Of a stretch of 64,000 nt of DNA, positions 18,378 through 26,960 are shown piece by piece. Origin of the DNA: an uncultured Acidobacteriia bacterium (GTDB lineage: Bacteria > Acidobacteriota > Terriglobia > Bryobacterales > Bryobacteraceae); NCBI GenBank assembly GCA_903909435.1, contig CAIVVT010000241.1, forward strand, positions 25,578 to 89,577, read 5' to 3'. The position numbers and the translations under genes were made by a program. How positions within the stretch are numbered: the stretch's first letter is position 1; each line of letters starts with the position of its first letter. Under the pieces are notes generated by a model. That model did not search any database, was not told the DNA's origin, and saw only the letters and a list, made by a program, of their open reading frames with translations.

Positions 18378-19208
18378 TTATTGAACGGGCTTCAGCGGGG
18401 GGGCGGTCGCTCCGCCAAGTCCGGCGAAGGAGTCCTTCACCTGCGTCACTTTGCCATTGGCGAAGGTCACGAATGTGATCTTGCCCGGAGGCAGGCCATA
18501 GATCCAGTCCTCGGTATCCAGCCCGTCTTTGGTTTCGCGCAGCTTGTCGCGCGGCATCCCCATCGCCATGCGCACCTGTTCGCGGGTCATCCCGATGGCG
18601 GCGCGCCGGGCCTTGATCGCTTCCTGGATCTCGGGCGGGAGATTTGAGAAGTAGTCTTCCGAAGCGCTCCGCATTTCGAAATCCAACACCGGCTTGAGGA
18701 TCCTCTTCACGTCGGAAACCTGGATCTCGGGCGGGATACGCCCTTCCCAGGAGAGGGCGATTGAAGTCCCGAACGACCGCTTCGGATCCTGATTCACCGG
18801 CCGCGTACCGCTGCCTCCCATGCCCCCGCCGACCTCGACCCGTTGATACCATTTGCCCTTGGGCTTGAACCCGCCGTCTATCTCGAAGACGATCCGGTTC
18901 TCCTCGACATCGACGTGCGTGACCTGCACCAGGTCGTCCACGCGCGCCACCGGCCCGAACTCCATCCCCGTTTCTTTCCAGTCGGCTTTGTCGTAGCTGC
19001 CGTCGCTCTTCATCTTCAGCGCCCTCTTCGAGCGCGGCAGGAAGACCTTCACCTTGGCGTACTCGGCCGACAACCCGCGCACCAGCGTGAGTTTCTCCTC
19101 GTCCGTCAGCTTGCGGACCTTGTCGTCTTTGGCTTTGGAATCGAACCCGCCTTGGGCCGCGGCGATTCCGGTGCACGCCAGCCAGACTGAGAGCAGAATG
19201 AATTTCAT
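18378..19208 (-). CDS. Secreted protein with BamE/SmpA-like C-terminal region, function unknown
   Basis: 276 aa, starting with a signal peptide (MKFILLSVWLACTGIAAAQ). Residues 30-190 are not recognised: a Lys/Glu-rich start, then beta-rich segments. Residues 205-270 contain GMTREQVRMAMGMPRDKL followed by a beta-hairpin with WIYG and FVTFANGKV, the pattern of small BamE/SmpA-like lipoprotein domains that mediate envelope protein contacts. The start is fixed by a 4-bp ATGA overlap with the CPBP protease gene; the frame is open far upstream, but that part is a shadow of the protease gene. Transcribed with that protease, so a shared envelope role is likely. Exact function unknown. Confidence 0.82.
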   Translation of the reverse strand: MKFILLSVWLACTGIAAAQGGFDSKAKDDKVRKLTDEEKLTLVRGLSAEYAKVKVFLPRSKRALKMKSDGSYDKADWKETGMEFGPVARVDDLVQVTHVDVEENRIVFEIDGGFKPKGKWYQRVEVGGGMGGSGTRPVNQDPKRSFGTSIALSWEGRIPPEIQVSDVKRILKPVLDFEMRSASEDYFSNLPPEIQEAIKARRAAIGMTREQVRMAMGMPRDKLRETKDGLDTEDWIYGLPPGKITFVTFANGKVTQVKDSFAGLGGATAPPLKPVQ

Positions 19209-20152
19209 AGCTGCTGTTCCTTCGGGGGGGCAACGGGCGGGTCGAGCAATAGGGACTGCTGTCGGTGCATTTTGGTCCGCCAGAGCCAGGCCATCAGCAG
19301 GGCACAGGCAACGGTCGTGAACAGGCTGCCCTCGGGACCGTATTCGCCTCCGCTCAGCCAGATGGAGGTCTTCCACTTCAAGTCGTAACCCGTCAGGCCG
19401 AGCGTGAACCCGCTGAGCCGGGCACCTGCCAGTGGCAAGACGAAGTTCCAGCCGAAGTGCAGACCGATCGACATCCACAGCGCTCCGCTGCGGTATACCG
19501 CGAAACCCAGCAGCAGGCCCCACAGTCCGGTGTTTACCGTGCCCAGCCACCATGCTCCCAGGTTCGATAAGTGCGCCGCCGCGAAGAGCATCCCGAAGAT
19601 GGGGATTACCGGCCGCGGCCCGAACGAGCCGGCCAAAAGCTGGAACGCGTAGCCACGGAACATCAGTTCCTCGCCCACGGCTCCAAACAGTAAAAGGACT
19701 CCGACGAAGACCAGTTGCCCCGGGTTGAAAGCGGCCTTTGGGTCTGCGATCTTCTCGAAGGTCGCCATTCCAGCGCACCATGCTCCGCCAATCACCAGCA
19801 CGGCGGCCACTGCACTGGCGGCTGCTCCCACCCAGAACTGTCTGAGCGAGGCAGAACTCCACCCCATGCCTATATCTTCGAGCCGCCCTCGCTCGTAAAT
19901 CCTGACCACGAATGTGCTTGCCAGGGTTGCCGGAACAAACATCCCGAGTGCAGCCGAGAGCAGCGTCATCCTCTGCGGATCCGGGTCCAGGGCGCCGTGC
20001 AGCAGAACACCGAAGATGTTGCCGCTGATCCAAATCAGCAATACGAAGAAGCTTGCGCGCAAGAGCAAACCAAACGCAGAGACGCGTCGTGGTTGGATCT
20101 CCTCCTGCGCGATGATTGGCCCTTCCGGCACTTCCCCTCCTGATGACGCCAT
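19205..20152 (-). CDS. CPBP family intramembrane metalloprotease (Abi/CAAX-like)
   Basis: About 315 aa with eight or so hydrophobic segments. The family's catalytic motifs can be seen: motif 1 GAVGEELMFRGYAFQLL (EExxxR-type, with paired Glu and Arg), motif 2 FAAAHLSN (His) and motif 3 GLHFGWNFVLPL (HxxxN-type). Relatives cleave prenylated or other membrane-embedded substrates and some act in bacteriocin immunity. The start at 20152 (MASSGGEV) is chosen because the 40 residues encoded upstream in the open frame are Arg/Gly-rich and not protein-like. It overlaps the downstream secreted-protein gene by 4 bp (ATGA), so the secreted protein may be its partner or substrate; that is inference. Confidence 0.88.
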   Translation of the reverse strand: MASSGGEVPEGPIIAQEEIQPRRVSAFGLLLRASFFVLLIWISGNIFGVLLHGALDPDPQRMTLLSAALGMFVPATLASTFVVRIYERGRLEDIGMGWSSASLRQFWVGAAASAVAAVLVIGGAWCAGMATFEKIADPKAAFNPGQLVFVGVLLLFGAVGEELMFRGYAFQLLAGSFGPRPVIPIFGMLFAAAHLSNLGAWWLGTVNTGLWGLLLGFAVYRSGALWMSIGLHFGWNFVLPLAGARLSGFTLGLTGYDLKWKTSIWLSGGEYGPEGSLFTTVACALLMAWLWRTKMHRQQSLLLDPPVAPPKEQQL

Positions 20153-20494
20153 GCGCCGGCTTCGGCTGCGCGGCCCCGATCTCAGTTCCCAGACTTGATC
20201 TTCACATCTTCCGGCGCCCCGTTCACGGCATCCTCTTACGTGCCCCCCGGGGATAGAACCGGCGAGACGCAAGGCACGGGCCTCATCGCCCCCAGGATAC
20301 CTGAGGCTGTCACGTGTTTTGATCTGAGTTGCCCGGATGGGGCCCCCCGCCTTTGCGGGATAGTTTTGGCCGAATTCAGGCTACATCCACCGTATTGAGA
20401 AACGATTAGTGTGGCTCGCCGTCTGACCCTAGTGAAGGCGCCAGTTATTCGAAGTTGGCGCCCCAACAAAATGCTGAAACAAGGAGACTTAACA
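20153..20494. other. Divergent intergenic region
   Basis: 342 bp between the divergent CPBP protease and the small secreted protein. I see only short GC-rich palindromic stretches and an AT-richer segment around 20390-20410 that could hold the promoter for the small plus-strand gene. No gene recognised. Confidence 0.5.
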
Positions 20495-20683
20495 ATGAAG
20501 AAACTGGCAACTCTCACCACTATGGCATTCCTGCTGGCCACCGCCGGCCTATTCGCTCAGACCCCTTCGACGACCACGCCCAGCGGCGATAAGACCGTCA
20601 CGAAGACCAAGACCGCACACAAGGGGCATAAAAAGATGGTCAAAACGACGACCGCCCCCGCCGCTCCCACGGCACAGAAGTAG
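20495..20683 (+). CDS. Small secreted Lys/Thr-rich protein
   Basis: 62 aa. An ideal ribosome-binding site AAGGAG (20481-20486) lies 8 bp before ATG at 20495. A signal peptide at residues 1-21 ends LFAQ. The mature part is about 40 residues, almost only Thr, Lys, Pro, Ala and His, with no Cys and no predicted fold, so it is basic and unstructured. Similar short signal-peptide plus Lys/Thr/Ala-tail proteins are common in acidobacteria and proteobacteria, sometimes labelled acid-shock-like; function is unknown. It is transcribed alone and followed by two hairpins, the second a strong terminator, which suggests a highly expressed monocistronic message. Confidence 0.8.
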   Translation: MKKLATLTTMAFLLATAGLFAQTPSTTTPSGDKTVTKTKTAHKGHKKMVKTTTAPAAPTAQK

Positions 20684-20703
20684 TTTTAATGCACAAGGAT
20701 GAC

Positions 20704-20725
20704 GGGCGGGCATAAAGACCCGCCC
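20704..20725 (+). terminator. GC hairpin after the small secreted protein gene
   Basis: GGGCGGG (20704-20710) and CCCGCCC (20719-20725) around an 8-nt A-rich loop, 20 bp beyond the stop. No T-run follows, so it may stabilise the 3' end or work with the second hairpin at 20762. Confidence 0.5.
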
Positions 20726-20761
20726 GCATCTTAAACTCAGAACCCCGTAACTGCTCTCTTT

Positions 20762-20789
20762 GCCTCGAGCTTCGGCTCGAGGCTTTTTT
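20762..20789 (+). terminator. Rho-independent terminator with TTCG tetraloop
   Basis: GCCTCGAGC (20762-20770), TTCG loop, GCTCGAGGC (20775-20783), then TTTTTT. Textbook intrinsic terminator for the small secreted protein transcript. Confidence 0.92.
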
Positions 20790-21314
20790 ATGTCTTCCGC
20801 TCGTTCGCATTGTTTTCTACAAAGCATGAGTTCGGTGCCATAACTGTAACAATCCCCACTCACATTTTATGAATGCCTCCGGTTGACTGTGGCGAACGCT
20901 TCAGTGTGCAGTGCCCACGATCCCGCCGGCAGTACTCGGGACGTGGACAAGCGTCTCCGCGCGCAGGCAGAACCACGGCGGCTTCCGGTCGCTGTCTGTG
21001 CTCGCGACGCCAGTCAACGTGCCGCGACCACTTCATGGCGTCCCGCCTGGGTTGCCTGCGCTTTCATGAAGTTGGGATAATCAGGCGACCATGCTATTTG
21101 AATCGCGCGGTCCGTGGGCAGTGGGCGAGCGGCGATCGCGCGAACCCACGCCGAGCGTGAGAACCCCGGCGCGAGACATCTGGATCTGTTCTTCCACGCG
21201 GGGCTTCCAGGGCCCGCAAGCGGGCGCAGCATCGCTCGCGCGGCCATGGTCGGCTGTCGCACTTTCACGTCCGGGTCGGACAGGTCAATTCATGTCGGGC
21301 GCTAAAGGAGCACA
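20790..21314 (+). other. Intergenic region before the ROK-like gene
   Basis: About 525 bp with no gene I can recognise on either strand. Short open frames exist but lack family resemblance or ribosome-binding sites. An AAAGGAG at 21304-21310 serves the ROK-like gene. The region may hold its promoter or a decayed gene. Confidence 0.5.
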
Positions 21315-22712
21315 ATGAGTTTACAAATCGCGGGTCTAGAAGTTCATCCAGCCTTGGTTCCGCCATTGGATGCGAGCTTTCTGCCCGCAGCGTTGTTCAC
21401 GCGGGAGTACCTCAAACTTGCAGCGGAATTGGGGGCGGAACCACTGTGCATTGCGCTGGAGCGCGGCGACGGGTCCGTCTCGACTTACCGCACCGTCGTG
21501 ATCCCGCCCGCCAACGGCCACGTCCAGGCGACGCGGCTCTACGTCGAGCGCATCGTCAAGACGCTGCTGTGGCAGCGCGGCGGGTGGAAAGTTTACATTG
21601 GCGGCCCGGCCGAGATCGGTGCCTACATTCGCGAAGTCTATTCCCCCTCGGGACCGCGCAAGTTCGACTTCGATTTCATGGGCGGCGTCTTCGAGCACCC
21701 ATTCGAAATCGTCCTCACTACCGCCAGCGTCGTGCCGGAATCCAAAGAAAGCACCATGCCGCTGGGCCGCAACCTCGCCGGGTGCCGGGTGGGCTTCGAC
21801 CTGGGTGCCAGCGACCGCAAAGCAAGCGCCGTAATCGACGGTGAGGCCGTGTTCAGCGAAGAGATCGTATGGGACCCTAAGAGCGCCAGCGACCCGGAGT
21901 ATCAGTACCAGGGCGTGATGGACTCCATCCGCCGCGCCGCCGCGCACATGCCCCGTCTGGACGCCGTCGGGGGCAGCGCTGCCGGCGTCTATATCAATAA
22001 TCGCGTGCGCGTCGGGTCGCTTTACCGGGGCATTCCCAAGGACCAGTTCGAGGCCAAAATCGTACCGCTGTTCCTGCGCATCCGTGAAGAGCTGGGCGTG
22101 CCGATGGAAGTAGTGAACGACGGAGAAGTGACCGCCTTAGCCGGTTCCATGTCGATCAACGACAACCCCGTTCTGGGCATTGCGCTCGGCTCCAGCCAGG
22201 CCGTCGGTTACGTGAACCGCGAAGGCAATATCACGGGCTGGCTGAACGAACTGGCCTTCATGCCGGTGGACTACCGCGCGGACGGTCCGGTGGACGAGTG
22301 GTCCGGCGACGCCGGATGTGGCGTCCAATTCTTCTCGCAGCAAGGCACCAACCGCATCGCGAGCGCCGCAGGCATGGTTTTCGACGCAAAAATGGGGCTG
22401 CCCGAGCGGCTGGTTGTGTTGCAGAAGCAGATGGCCGAGGGCGACGAAATCGCGCGCAAGGTCTACGAGAGCGTTGGGGTTTGTCTAGGCTACGCCATCG
22501 CGCACTACGCGAACTTCTACGATTTGAAACATGTGCTGATTTTGGGCCGCGTGACGACGGGCGTGGGCGGCGACATCATTCTGGCTAAGAGCCTCGAAGT
22601 TTTGCGCGCGGACTTCCCCGAACTCGCCCCCCAAGTCTCCGTCGCCCTGCCCGACGAGAAGAGCCGCCGCGTGGGCCAGTCGATTGCTGCCGCCAGCCTG
22701 CCGAGCCTATAG
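21315..22712 (+). CDS. ROK-like sugar kinase or sensor protein
   Basis: 465 aa, cytoplasmic. The C-terminal 310 residues show the actin-like ATPase fold of the ROK family: phosphate-1 GFDLGASDRKASAVIDG (about 157), the glycine-rich segment AVGGSAAGVYI, catalytic-type NDGEVTALAG (Asp near 262) and GIALGSSQAVGYV. The zinc motif of classic ROK kinases (CxCGxxGCxE) is absent; in its place is GDAGCGVQFF. An additional 150-residue N-terminal domain is unassigned. It starts after a good AAAGGAG. Eleven bp downstream lies a PIG-L deacetylase gene, so the pair may process an N-acetylated sugar (phosphorylation plus deacetylation). Substrate and activity are inference. Confidence 0.8.
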   Translation: MSLQIAGLEVHPALVPPLDASFLPAALFTREYLKLAAELGAEPLCIALERGDGSVSTYRTVVIPPANGHVQATRLYVERIVKTLLWQRGGWKVYIGGPAEIGAYIREVYSPSGPRKFDFDFMGGVFEHPFEIVLTTASVVPESKESTMPLGRNLAGCRVGFDLGASDRKASAVIDGEAVFSEEIVWDPKSASDPEYQYQGVMDSIRRAAAHMPRLDAVGGSAAGVYINNRVRVGSLYRGIPKDQFEAKIVPLFLRIREELGVPMEVVNDGEVTALAGSMSINDNPVLGIALGSSQAVGYVNREGNITGWLNELAFMPVDYRADGPVDEWSGDAGCGVQFFSQQGTNRIASAAGMVFDAKMGLPERLVVLQKQMAEGDEIARKVYESVGVCLGYAIAHYANFYDLKHVLILGRVTTGVGGDIILAKSLEVLRADFPELAPQVSVALPDEKSRRVGQSIAAASLPSL

Positions 22713-22723
22713 GGAGTTGAGAG

Positions 22724-23572
22724 ATGAAACTAAGCGAAGCGAATGCCGAGATTTGGGTTCCCGATGGAACCGCCGAAGCGGAAGCGTTGAGCCGTGTGAC
22801 ATGCCTTGGAATCGCCGCCCACCAGGACGACATCGAGATCATGTCGATGGAGGGAATCCTCGATTGTTTTGGGGTGCCCGACAAGTGGTTTATGGCCGTC
22901 ATCGCGACCAACGGAGCGGGCAGCCCGCGTGACGGACTGTACGGTGCCTATACGGATGAACAGATGCAGGTGGTGCGCCGCGTCGAACAGAAGAAAGCGG
23001 CCTTTGTGGGTGACTACTCGGCCGTGGCGTTCCTCAACCACGGCAGCGCCGCCATCAAGAGCGCGGCCAATCCCGCGGCTAAGAACGACATCAAGGCACT
23101 GCTCGAAGCGACCCGTCCCGAGGTCGTCTACACTCACAATCTGGCCGACAAGCACGACACGCACGTGAGCGTAACGCTGCGGACGATCGCGGCCATCCGC
23201 GAACTGAGTCCGGATCAGCGGCCAAATCGTTTGTATGGCTGCGAAGTGTGGCGCGACCTGGATTGGATGGTCGACAGCGACAAGCGTGTCTGCGCCCTGG
23301 GCGGCCACGAGAACATCCAGATGGCGCTGGTAAGCGTCTTCGACTCGCAGATTGCAGGCGGCAAGCGCTACGATCTGGCGACAATGGCCCGCCGCCGAGC
23401 TCACGCCACCTACCACCAGAGCCACTCGGTGGACGCTGCGGAACTGATCAACTTCGCCATGGATCTGACGCCTCTGACGGTAGATGAGTCGCTAGATCCA
23501 GCGACGTACGTGCAGGGATACATCGAACGCTTCTCGGCGGACGTGGCGAGCCGGGTGAGGAAGTTTTCTTAA
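22724..23572 (+). CDS. PIG-L/LmbE family deacetylase
   Basis: 282 aa, cytoplasmic zinc-dependent de-N-acetylase fold. The metal site is AAHQDDIEIM (the usual Pro in AHPDD is Gln here), with the downstream His motif KHDTHVSVT around residue 145; Asp15-type and HxxH-type residues are present. Family members deacetylate N-acetylglucosamine conjugates such as mycothiol or bacillithiol precursors and chitobiose-like sugars. In an operon with the ROK-like protein 11 bp upstream, with a GGAGTTGAGAG region giving the ribosome-binding site. Followed by a strong hairpin at 23622. Its substrate is probably the same amino-sugar compound handled by the ROK-like protein; this is inference. Confidence 0.88.
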   Translation: MKLSEANAEIWVPDGTAEAEALSRVTCLGIAAHQDDIEIMSMEGILDCFGVPDKWFMAVIATNGAGSPRDGLYGAYTDEQMQVVRRVEQKKAAFVGDYSAVAFLNHGSAAIKSAANPAAKNDIKALLEATRPEVVYTHNLADKHDTHVSVTLRTIAAIRELSPDQRPNRLYGCEVWRDLDWMVDSDKRVCALGGHENIQMALVSVFDSQIAGGKRYDLATMARRRAHATYHQSHSVDAAELINFAMDLTPLTVDESLDPATYVQGYIERFSADVASRVRKFS

Positions 23573-23621
23573 GCCGTGGAATCCTGATTCGCGGGCACGA
23601 TCAAACTCGCGAGAAACGGTT

Positions 23622-23651
23622 GTGGCCCGGCGCTCTCCAGCGCCGGGCCAC
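23622..23651 (+). terminator. Strong hairpin ending the ROK/PIG-L operon
   Basis: GTGGCCCGGCGCT (23622-23634) and AGCGCCGGGCCAC (23639-23651) form a perfect 13-bp stem with a CTCC loop, 50 bp after the deacetylase stop. The following sequence is C/T-rich rather than a clean T-run. Confidence 0.75.
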
Positions 23652-23740
23652 GTCCCTGTCTTCAGGGTGATCGCGGTCCCCCTATCACGACTTTTGACAA
23701 TGAGGGATTTCGTGCGGGTGGTCCGCAGGCGCGAACGGCC

Positions 23741-24085
23741 TTTCGCGCGGTCCTGAACAAATGCGAAGCCACCTTGGCGTCGCGTGAGAGTCATCCTGGC
23801 TGCCGGAAGGAAGCTGATTGAGTGTCCGAGGATCACGAGCCGTACGGTATTGGACGCCACAAATCTGGTGCCCGGCGATCGCTTTGTTCCTGAGGTCGTT
23901 TGCAATCGACGTCCTGGGGAGGGACTGGATTTTTGTGGGACCTTGCGAGCCGTGTTGATACCCCTCATCCCTGGGTTCGCCATGTTGCTGAGCCTGATAC
24001 TCGCCTGGTGTTGGGATTGGTTCGTCGCGGACTTGGTGACAGTGCCCGGTTGCCTGCAGATGCGGTTGAGGTTGTAGCGACCGTC
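23741..24085 (+). pseudogene. Decayed copy of the DUF7670-like membrane protein gene
   Basis: Remnant of the gene that is intact at 29006. The similarity starts in the leader (TTTCGCGCGGTCC at 23741 versus TTTCGCGCAGTCC at 28926), continues through TCATCCTGGC(T/A)GCCG, GGGGAGGG, CTCGCCTGG and TGCCTGCAGATG, and fades near 24085. The ATG of the intact copy is replaced by a TTG-type sequence with a stop nearby (GATTGAGTG), and frame and hydrophobic segments are eroded; the surviving open frame from 23784 reads as a partial translation (LILAWCWDWF matching LALAWRWEWI). No function expected. Confidence 0.75.
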
Positions 24086-24329
24086 GCCGAGGAGTAGTCT
24101 CTGACAACGGCCGGGATCGTTGGCGGAACCTCACGGCCCTTACCGTCTGCGGATGTCGGCTTCCGGGATGCTCTGGTAGAATCGCTCGGTAAACACAGCG
24201 GCCTGTCACGGAATCTCCTATTCCGCGCATCCGGCGTTGCTGGACTGACCTCAGTTCAGCTTCGAAGCGGCACTCAAACATCCTTGATTGTGTCCGCTTC
24301 TGTCCTCCACGACCTCATAAGGAGATTCG

Positions 24330-25712
24330 ATGTTCCTGGCCTTCCCGCGCAAAGCACTTTTCCCTCTGCTGCTAATCCTGTCTAGCCTCACCCCGCTGCA
24401 GGCCCAATGGGCTCCCCTGGCCTACGATTCGAACGCAGGGCAGCGTATTGCCTGGTGGCGTGAGGCGCGCCTGGGGATGTTCCTGCACTGGGGCGTTTAC
24501 GCCATCCCGGGCCGCGGTGAGTGGGTGCAGTGGGACGAACAGATTCCCACGGACCAGTACGCGAAACTGGCTGATCAGTTCCATCCTGAGCACTTCGACG
24601 CTGACGCCTGGGCCAGGATCGCCAAGGCGGGCGGCATGAAGTACATGGTTCTCACGGCGCGGCACCACGACGGCTTTGCGCTGTTTGACGACCCGGGCAG
24701 CAACTTTACCGCGATGAAGTCCGCGGCGCATCACGACTTCGTCGCGGACTACGCGAGCGCCGTGCGCAAGGCCGGACTCGGAGTGGGGCTGTATTATTCG
24801 CCGCTGGACTGGCGTTTCCCGGGGTTCTACTTTCCCGATCTCTACCGGCAGAATGCCGTCGAACTGCGGGAACAGTACCAGCGGCAGATCGGGGAGCTTG
24901 CGTCCAACTACGGCAAGTTGGACATCCTGTGGTTCGACGGCGGAGGCAATGAGTGGTTGGGCTTCGGCGGACTCGAGTTCACCGGCAGCGGTTGGCGGAC
25001 GCGTCCTCAGAGTAAGCCTTACTCCGGGCGCTTCGACTGGCAGGACGTTCAGACAGTAGCGCGGCTGCGGCAACTGCAGCCGGACCTGATCTTGAATGAC
25101 CGCACGAATGCACCCGCCGACTTCCGCTCGCGCGAGGGCGACGGTGCGCTGGGTGACTTCGACAACCAGCATCCCTGGGAACTGTGCACAACCATCACGG
25201 AGGGCGCCTGGGGCTACCAGCCGAATGCCAAGGTCAAGCCGCTCGTTCAACTCCTGCGCCTGCTGGTCGGGGCGGCCGGGCGGGATGGCAACATGCTGCT
25301 GAATGTCGGGCCGCGCCCGGATGGCCAGATCGACCCGGCCCAGGCGGAGCGGCTGCGCGAAATGGGGCAGTGGCTCGGGCAGTACGGAGAGAGCATCTAC
25401 GGCACACGCGGGGGACCCTGGCTCCCGGGAGAGTATGGCGTGTCAACACACCGCGGAACGCAGGTCTATGTCCACGTTTTACATCCGCCGCGAAACCAGA
25501 CGCTGGTGCTACCCGCACTGCCGGTGCGTGTGGTGAGCGCGAAACTGCTCCAGGCGGGGGCCGCATCAGGAAATCTTCCATTCCTGCAGACCGCGCAGAC
25601 ACTCACGTTCAATTTGCCTGCCGGCCCCGTGGACGAAATCGATACGGTCCTCAAGCTGGAACTGGTCGGGCCTTGGACCACGAGCGCAGTGGTCCCCGTC
25701 CCGGCGCCGTGA
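24330..25712 (+). CDS. Secreted alpha-L-fucosidase (GH29)
   Basis: 460 aa with a signal peptide (residues 1-25, ending TPLQAQ). The catalytic TIM barrel begins WWREARLGMFLHWGVYAIPGR, the family hallmark, followed by YMVLTARHHDGFALFD and LGVGLYYSPLDW. The nucleophile Asp is in DILWFDGGGNEW (about residue 205). The C-terminal beta-sandwich covers about 360-460. These enzymes release alpha-L-fucose from glycans or polysaccharides outside the cytoplasm with retention of configuration. The start at 24330 follows AAGGAG (24319-24324). Single gene, flanked by a pseudogene upstream and a broken sensor gene downstream on the opposite strand. Confidence 0.92.
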   Translation: MFLAFPRKALFPLLLILSSLTPLQAQWAPLAYDSNAGQRIAWWREARLGMFLHWGVYAIPGRGEWVQWDEQIPTDQYAKLADQFHPEHFDADAWARIAKAGGMKYMVLTARHHDGFALFDDPGSNFTAMKSAAHHDFVADYASAVRKAGLGVGLYYSPLDWRFPGFYFPDLYRQNAVELREQYQRQIGELASNYGKLDILWFDGGGNEWLGFGGLEFTGSGWRTRPQSKPYSGRFDWQDVQTVARLRQLQPDLILNDRTNAPADFRSREGDGALGDFDNQHPWELCTTITEGAWGYQPNAKVKPLVQLLRLLVGAAGRDGNMLLNVGPRPDGQIDPAQAERLREMGQWLGQYGESIYGTRGGPWLPGEYGVSTHRGTQVYVHVLHPPRNQTLVLPALPVRVVSAKLLQAGAASGNLPFLQTAQTLTFNLPAGPVDEIDTVLKLELVGPWTTSAVVPVPAP

Positions 25713-25731
25713 AGAACCAGCGGGGAATCTG

Positions 25732-26456
25732 CTACTGGAACGAAGCGGCGCAGGTGCGCAATCGGCCTTCGCCGCCCCAGTCTTTGAGCAGCCGCTGGCC
25801 CGCCTCCGCGATGTGTTGGGGGACGCAGTGCGGCTGGGGGTTCGAGCGCGGGAACACGAGCATGTGCACCCCTCCCGCGCTCACCTCCACGTCACAAATC
25901 GTTCCATCCTTCCGCCGGTGCCGCGGTTCGAAGGTCTCCGAAGGTTCTAACAAATCCTGCAACCTCTTCAGCAACTGCGCTGAACTCCATTGGGCATCGA
26001 AGTCCGAGACATACAGATTGGGCATCTCCTGTTCGGTGTAGCCGAGCATTCGCCTAAACGCCCCAATCCATTCCAGTAGCCTGCACTGGGTGCTGACAAC
26101 GAATATGGCGTGTCTCGATTCATCAAGCAGAATCTTCCGTCGGGCGCCCACCTCCACGAGCGCGGTTTCCACGTGCTTCCGCTCGGTGATGTCGAGCATC
26201 CCGCCGTCCCACAGCACTCGTCACTCCTCGATCCGGCGTGGACGAACAGCATCCCAAGAGGCGCAGGCCGTCGCTGAAGGGGCGTTACTAGAAGAGCGGC
26301 CAAGCCGATCCCGCCGGCTGGCCACACGGCAATCAGGACATGGGCGGAATCCGGGAAAGGGAATTCCACGAGGTGTGAGCAGAAATAGCCGAAAGCAAAC
26401 AGAGCGACCAGAATACGGTCCCCGATGAATACCTCGCGATTGAGGCTGGGCGCCAA
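25732..26456 (-). pseudogene. Broken membrane sensor (MASE1-like TM fragment plus PAS fragment)
   Basis: Two open frames on the minus strand are pieces of one gene. The upstream piece (from 26456) encodes two TM segments with LIAVWPAGGIGLAALL, the pattern at the start of MASE1 membrane sensors. After about 75 residues the frame breaks and most of the remaining TM region is missing. The downstream piece (26217-25732) begins with a PAS-end sequence, LDITERKHVETAL, followed by a second PAS (LLDESRHAIFVVS, MLGYTEQEMP, RHRRKDGTICDVEV), then stops before any kinase or cyclase output domain. So internal deletion, frameshift and loss of output. Once probably a sensor histidine kinase or diguanylate cyclase. 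Confidence 0.7.
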
Positions 26457-26960
26457 AGCGCGCTATCCCTCGAACGCTGACTTGCAATCTTCCTACTCCA
26501 GTAAGGTTTCCGCGCCGGGCTAACAAACACGGCCCGCTGATGTTCGTAATCCACATGCGCCGTTACCGGGGAGTGCTTGCAGGTATGCACGCCTGGGCCG
26601 CGAAGCGTGGCCGCGTTGGCCGCGGAGATGCCGAATGCGTTAGCAACCCGGCGGCTGGAAACGTGCAGGTCGTTTCGCCGAGGAATCATCGCTCGCGCAA
26701 AGAATGTCAGCAATTATCTATAAACAGGTCTTACACTCGAAATACAGGACATACCTGCGTCCGGCGAGGCAGCGTTGGAGTGCGAGACTGATCTCCGTTT
26801 GCACCTTGCACTTTGGTCCCGGTTTCGTGTTTCTACGCGGCCGCAGAAGACGATCTGGTTTTCGGATGGGAAGGGCCTGCCTTGCATGCTCCGGTCTGAG
26901 CGAACTTCACTGTGCCGCCGGACCCTGCAAGCCATGATTGGCTCATCAAGAGGAGAAGTA
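26457..26960. other. Intergenic region, probably decayed DNA
   Basis: About 500 bp with no recognisable gene. Frames on both strands are short and lack family resemblance. The 3' part should carry the promoter for the SGNH hydrolase; an AGAGGAG ribosome-binding site lies at 26949-26955. Confidence 0.5.

Noticed and set aside
18378..20033. 551-codon minus-strand frame suggesting a large fusion
   Set aside because: Only the last 276 codons are real. The first half is an out-of-frame reading of the CPBP protease gene, and the ATGA overlap fixes the true start at 19208.
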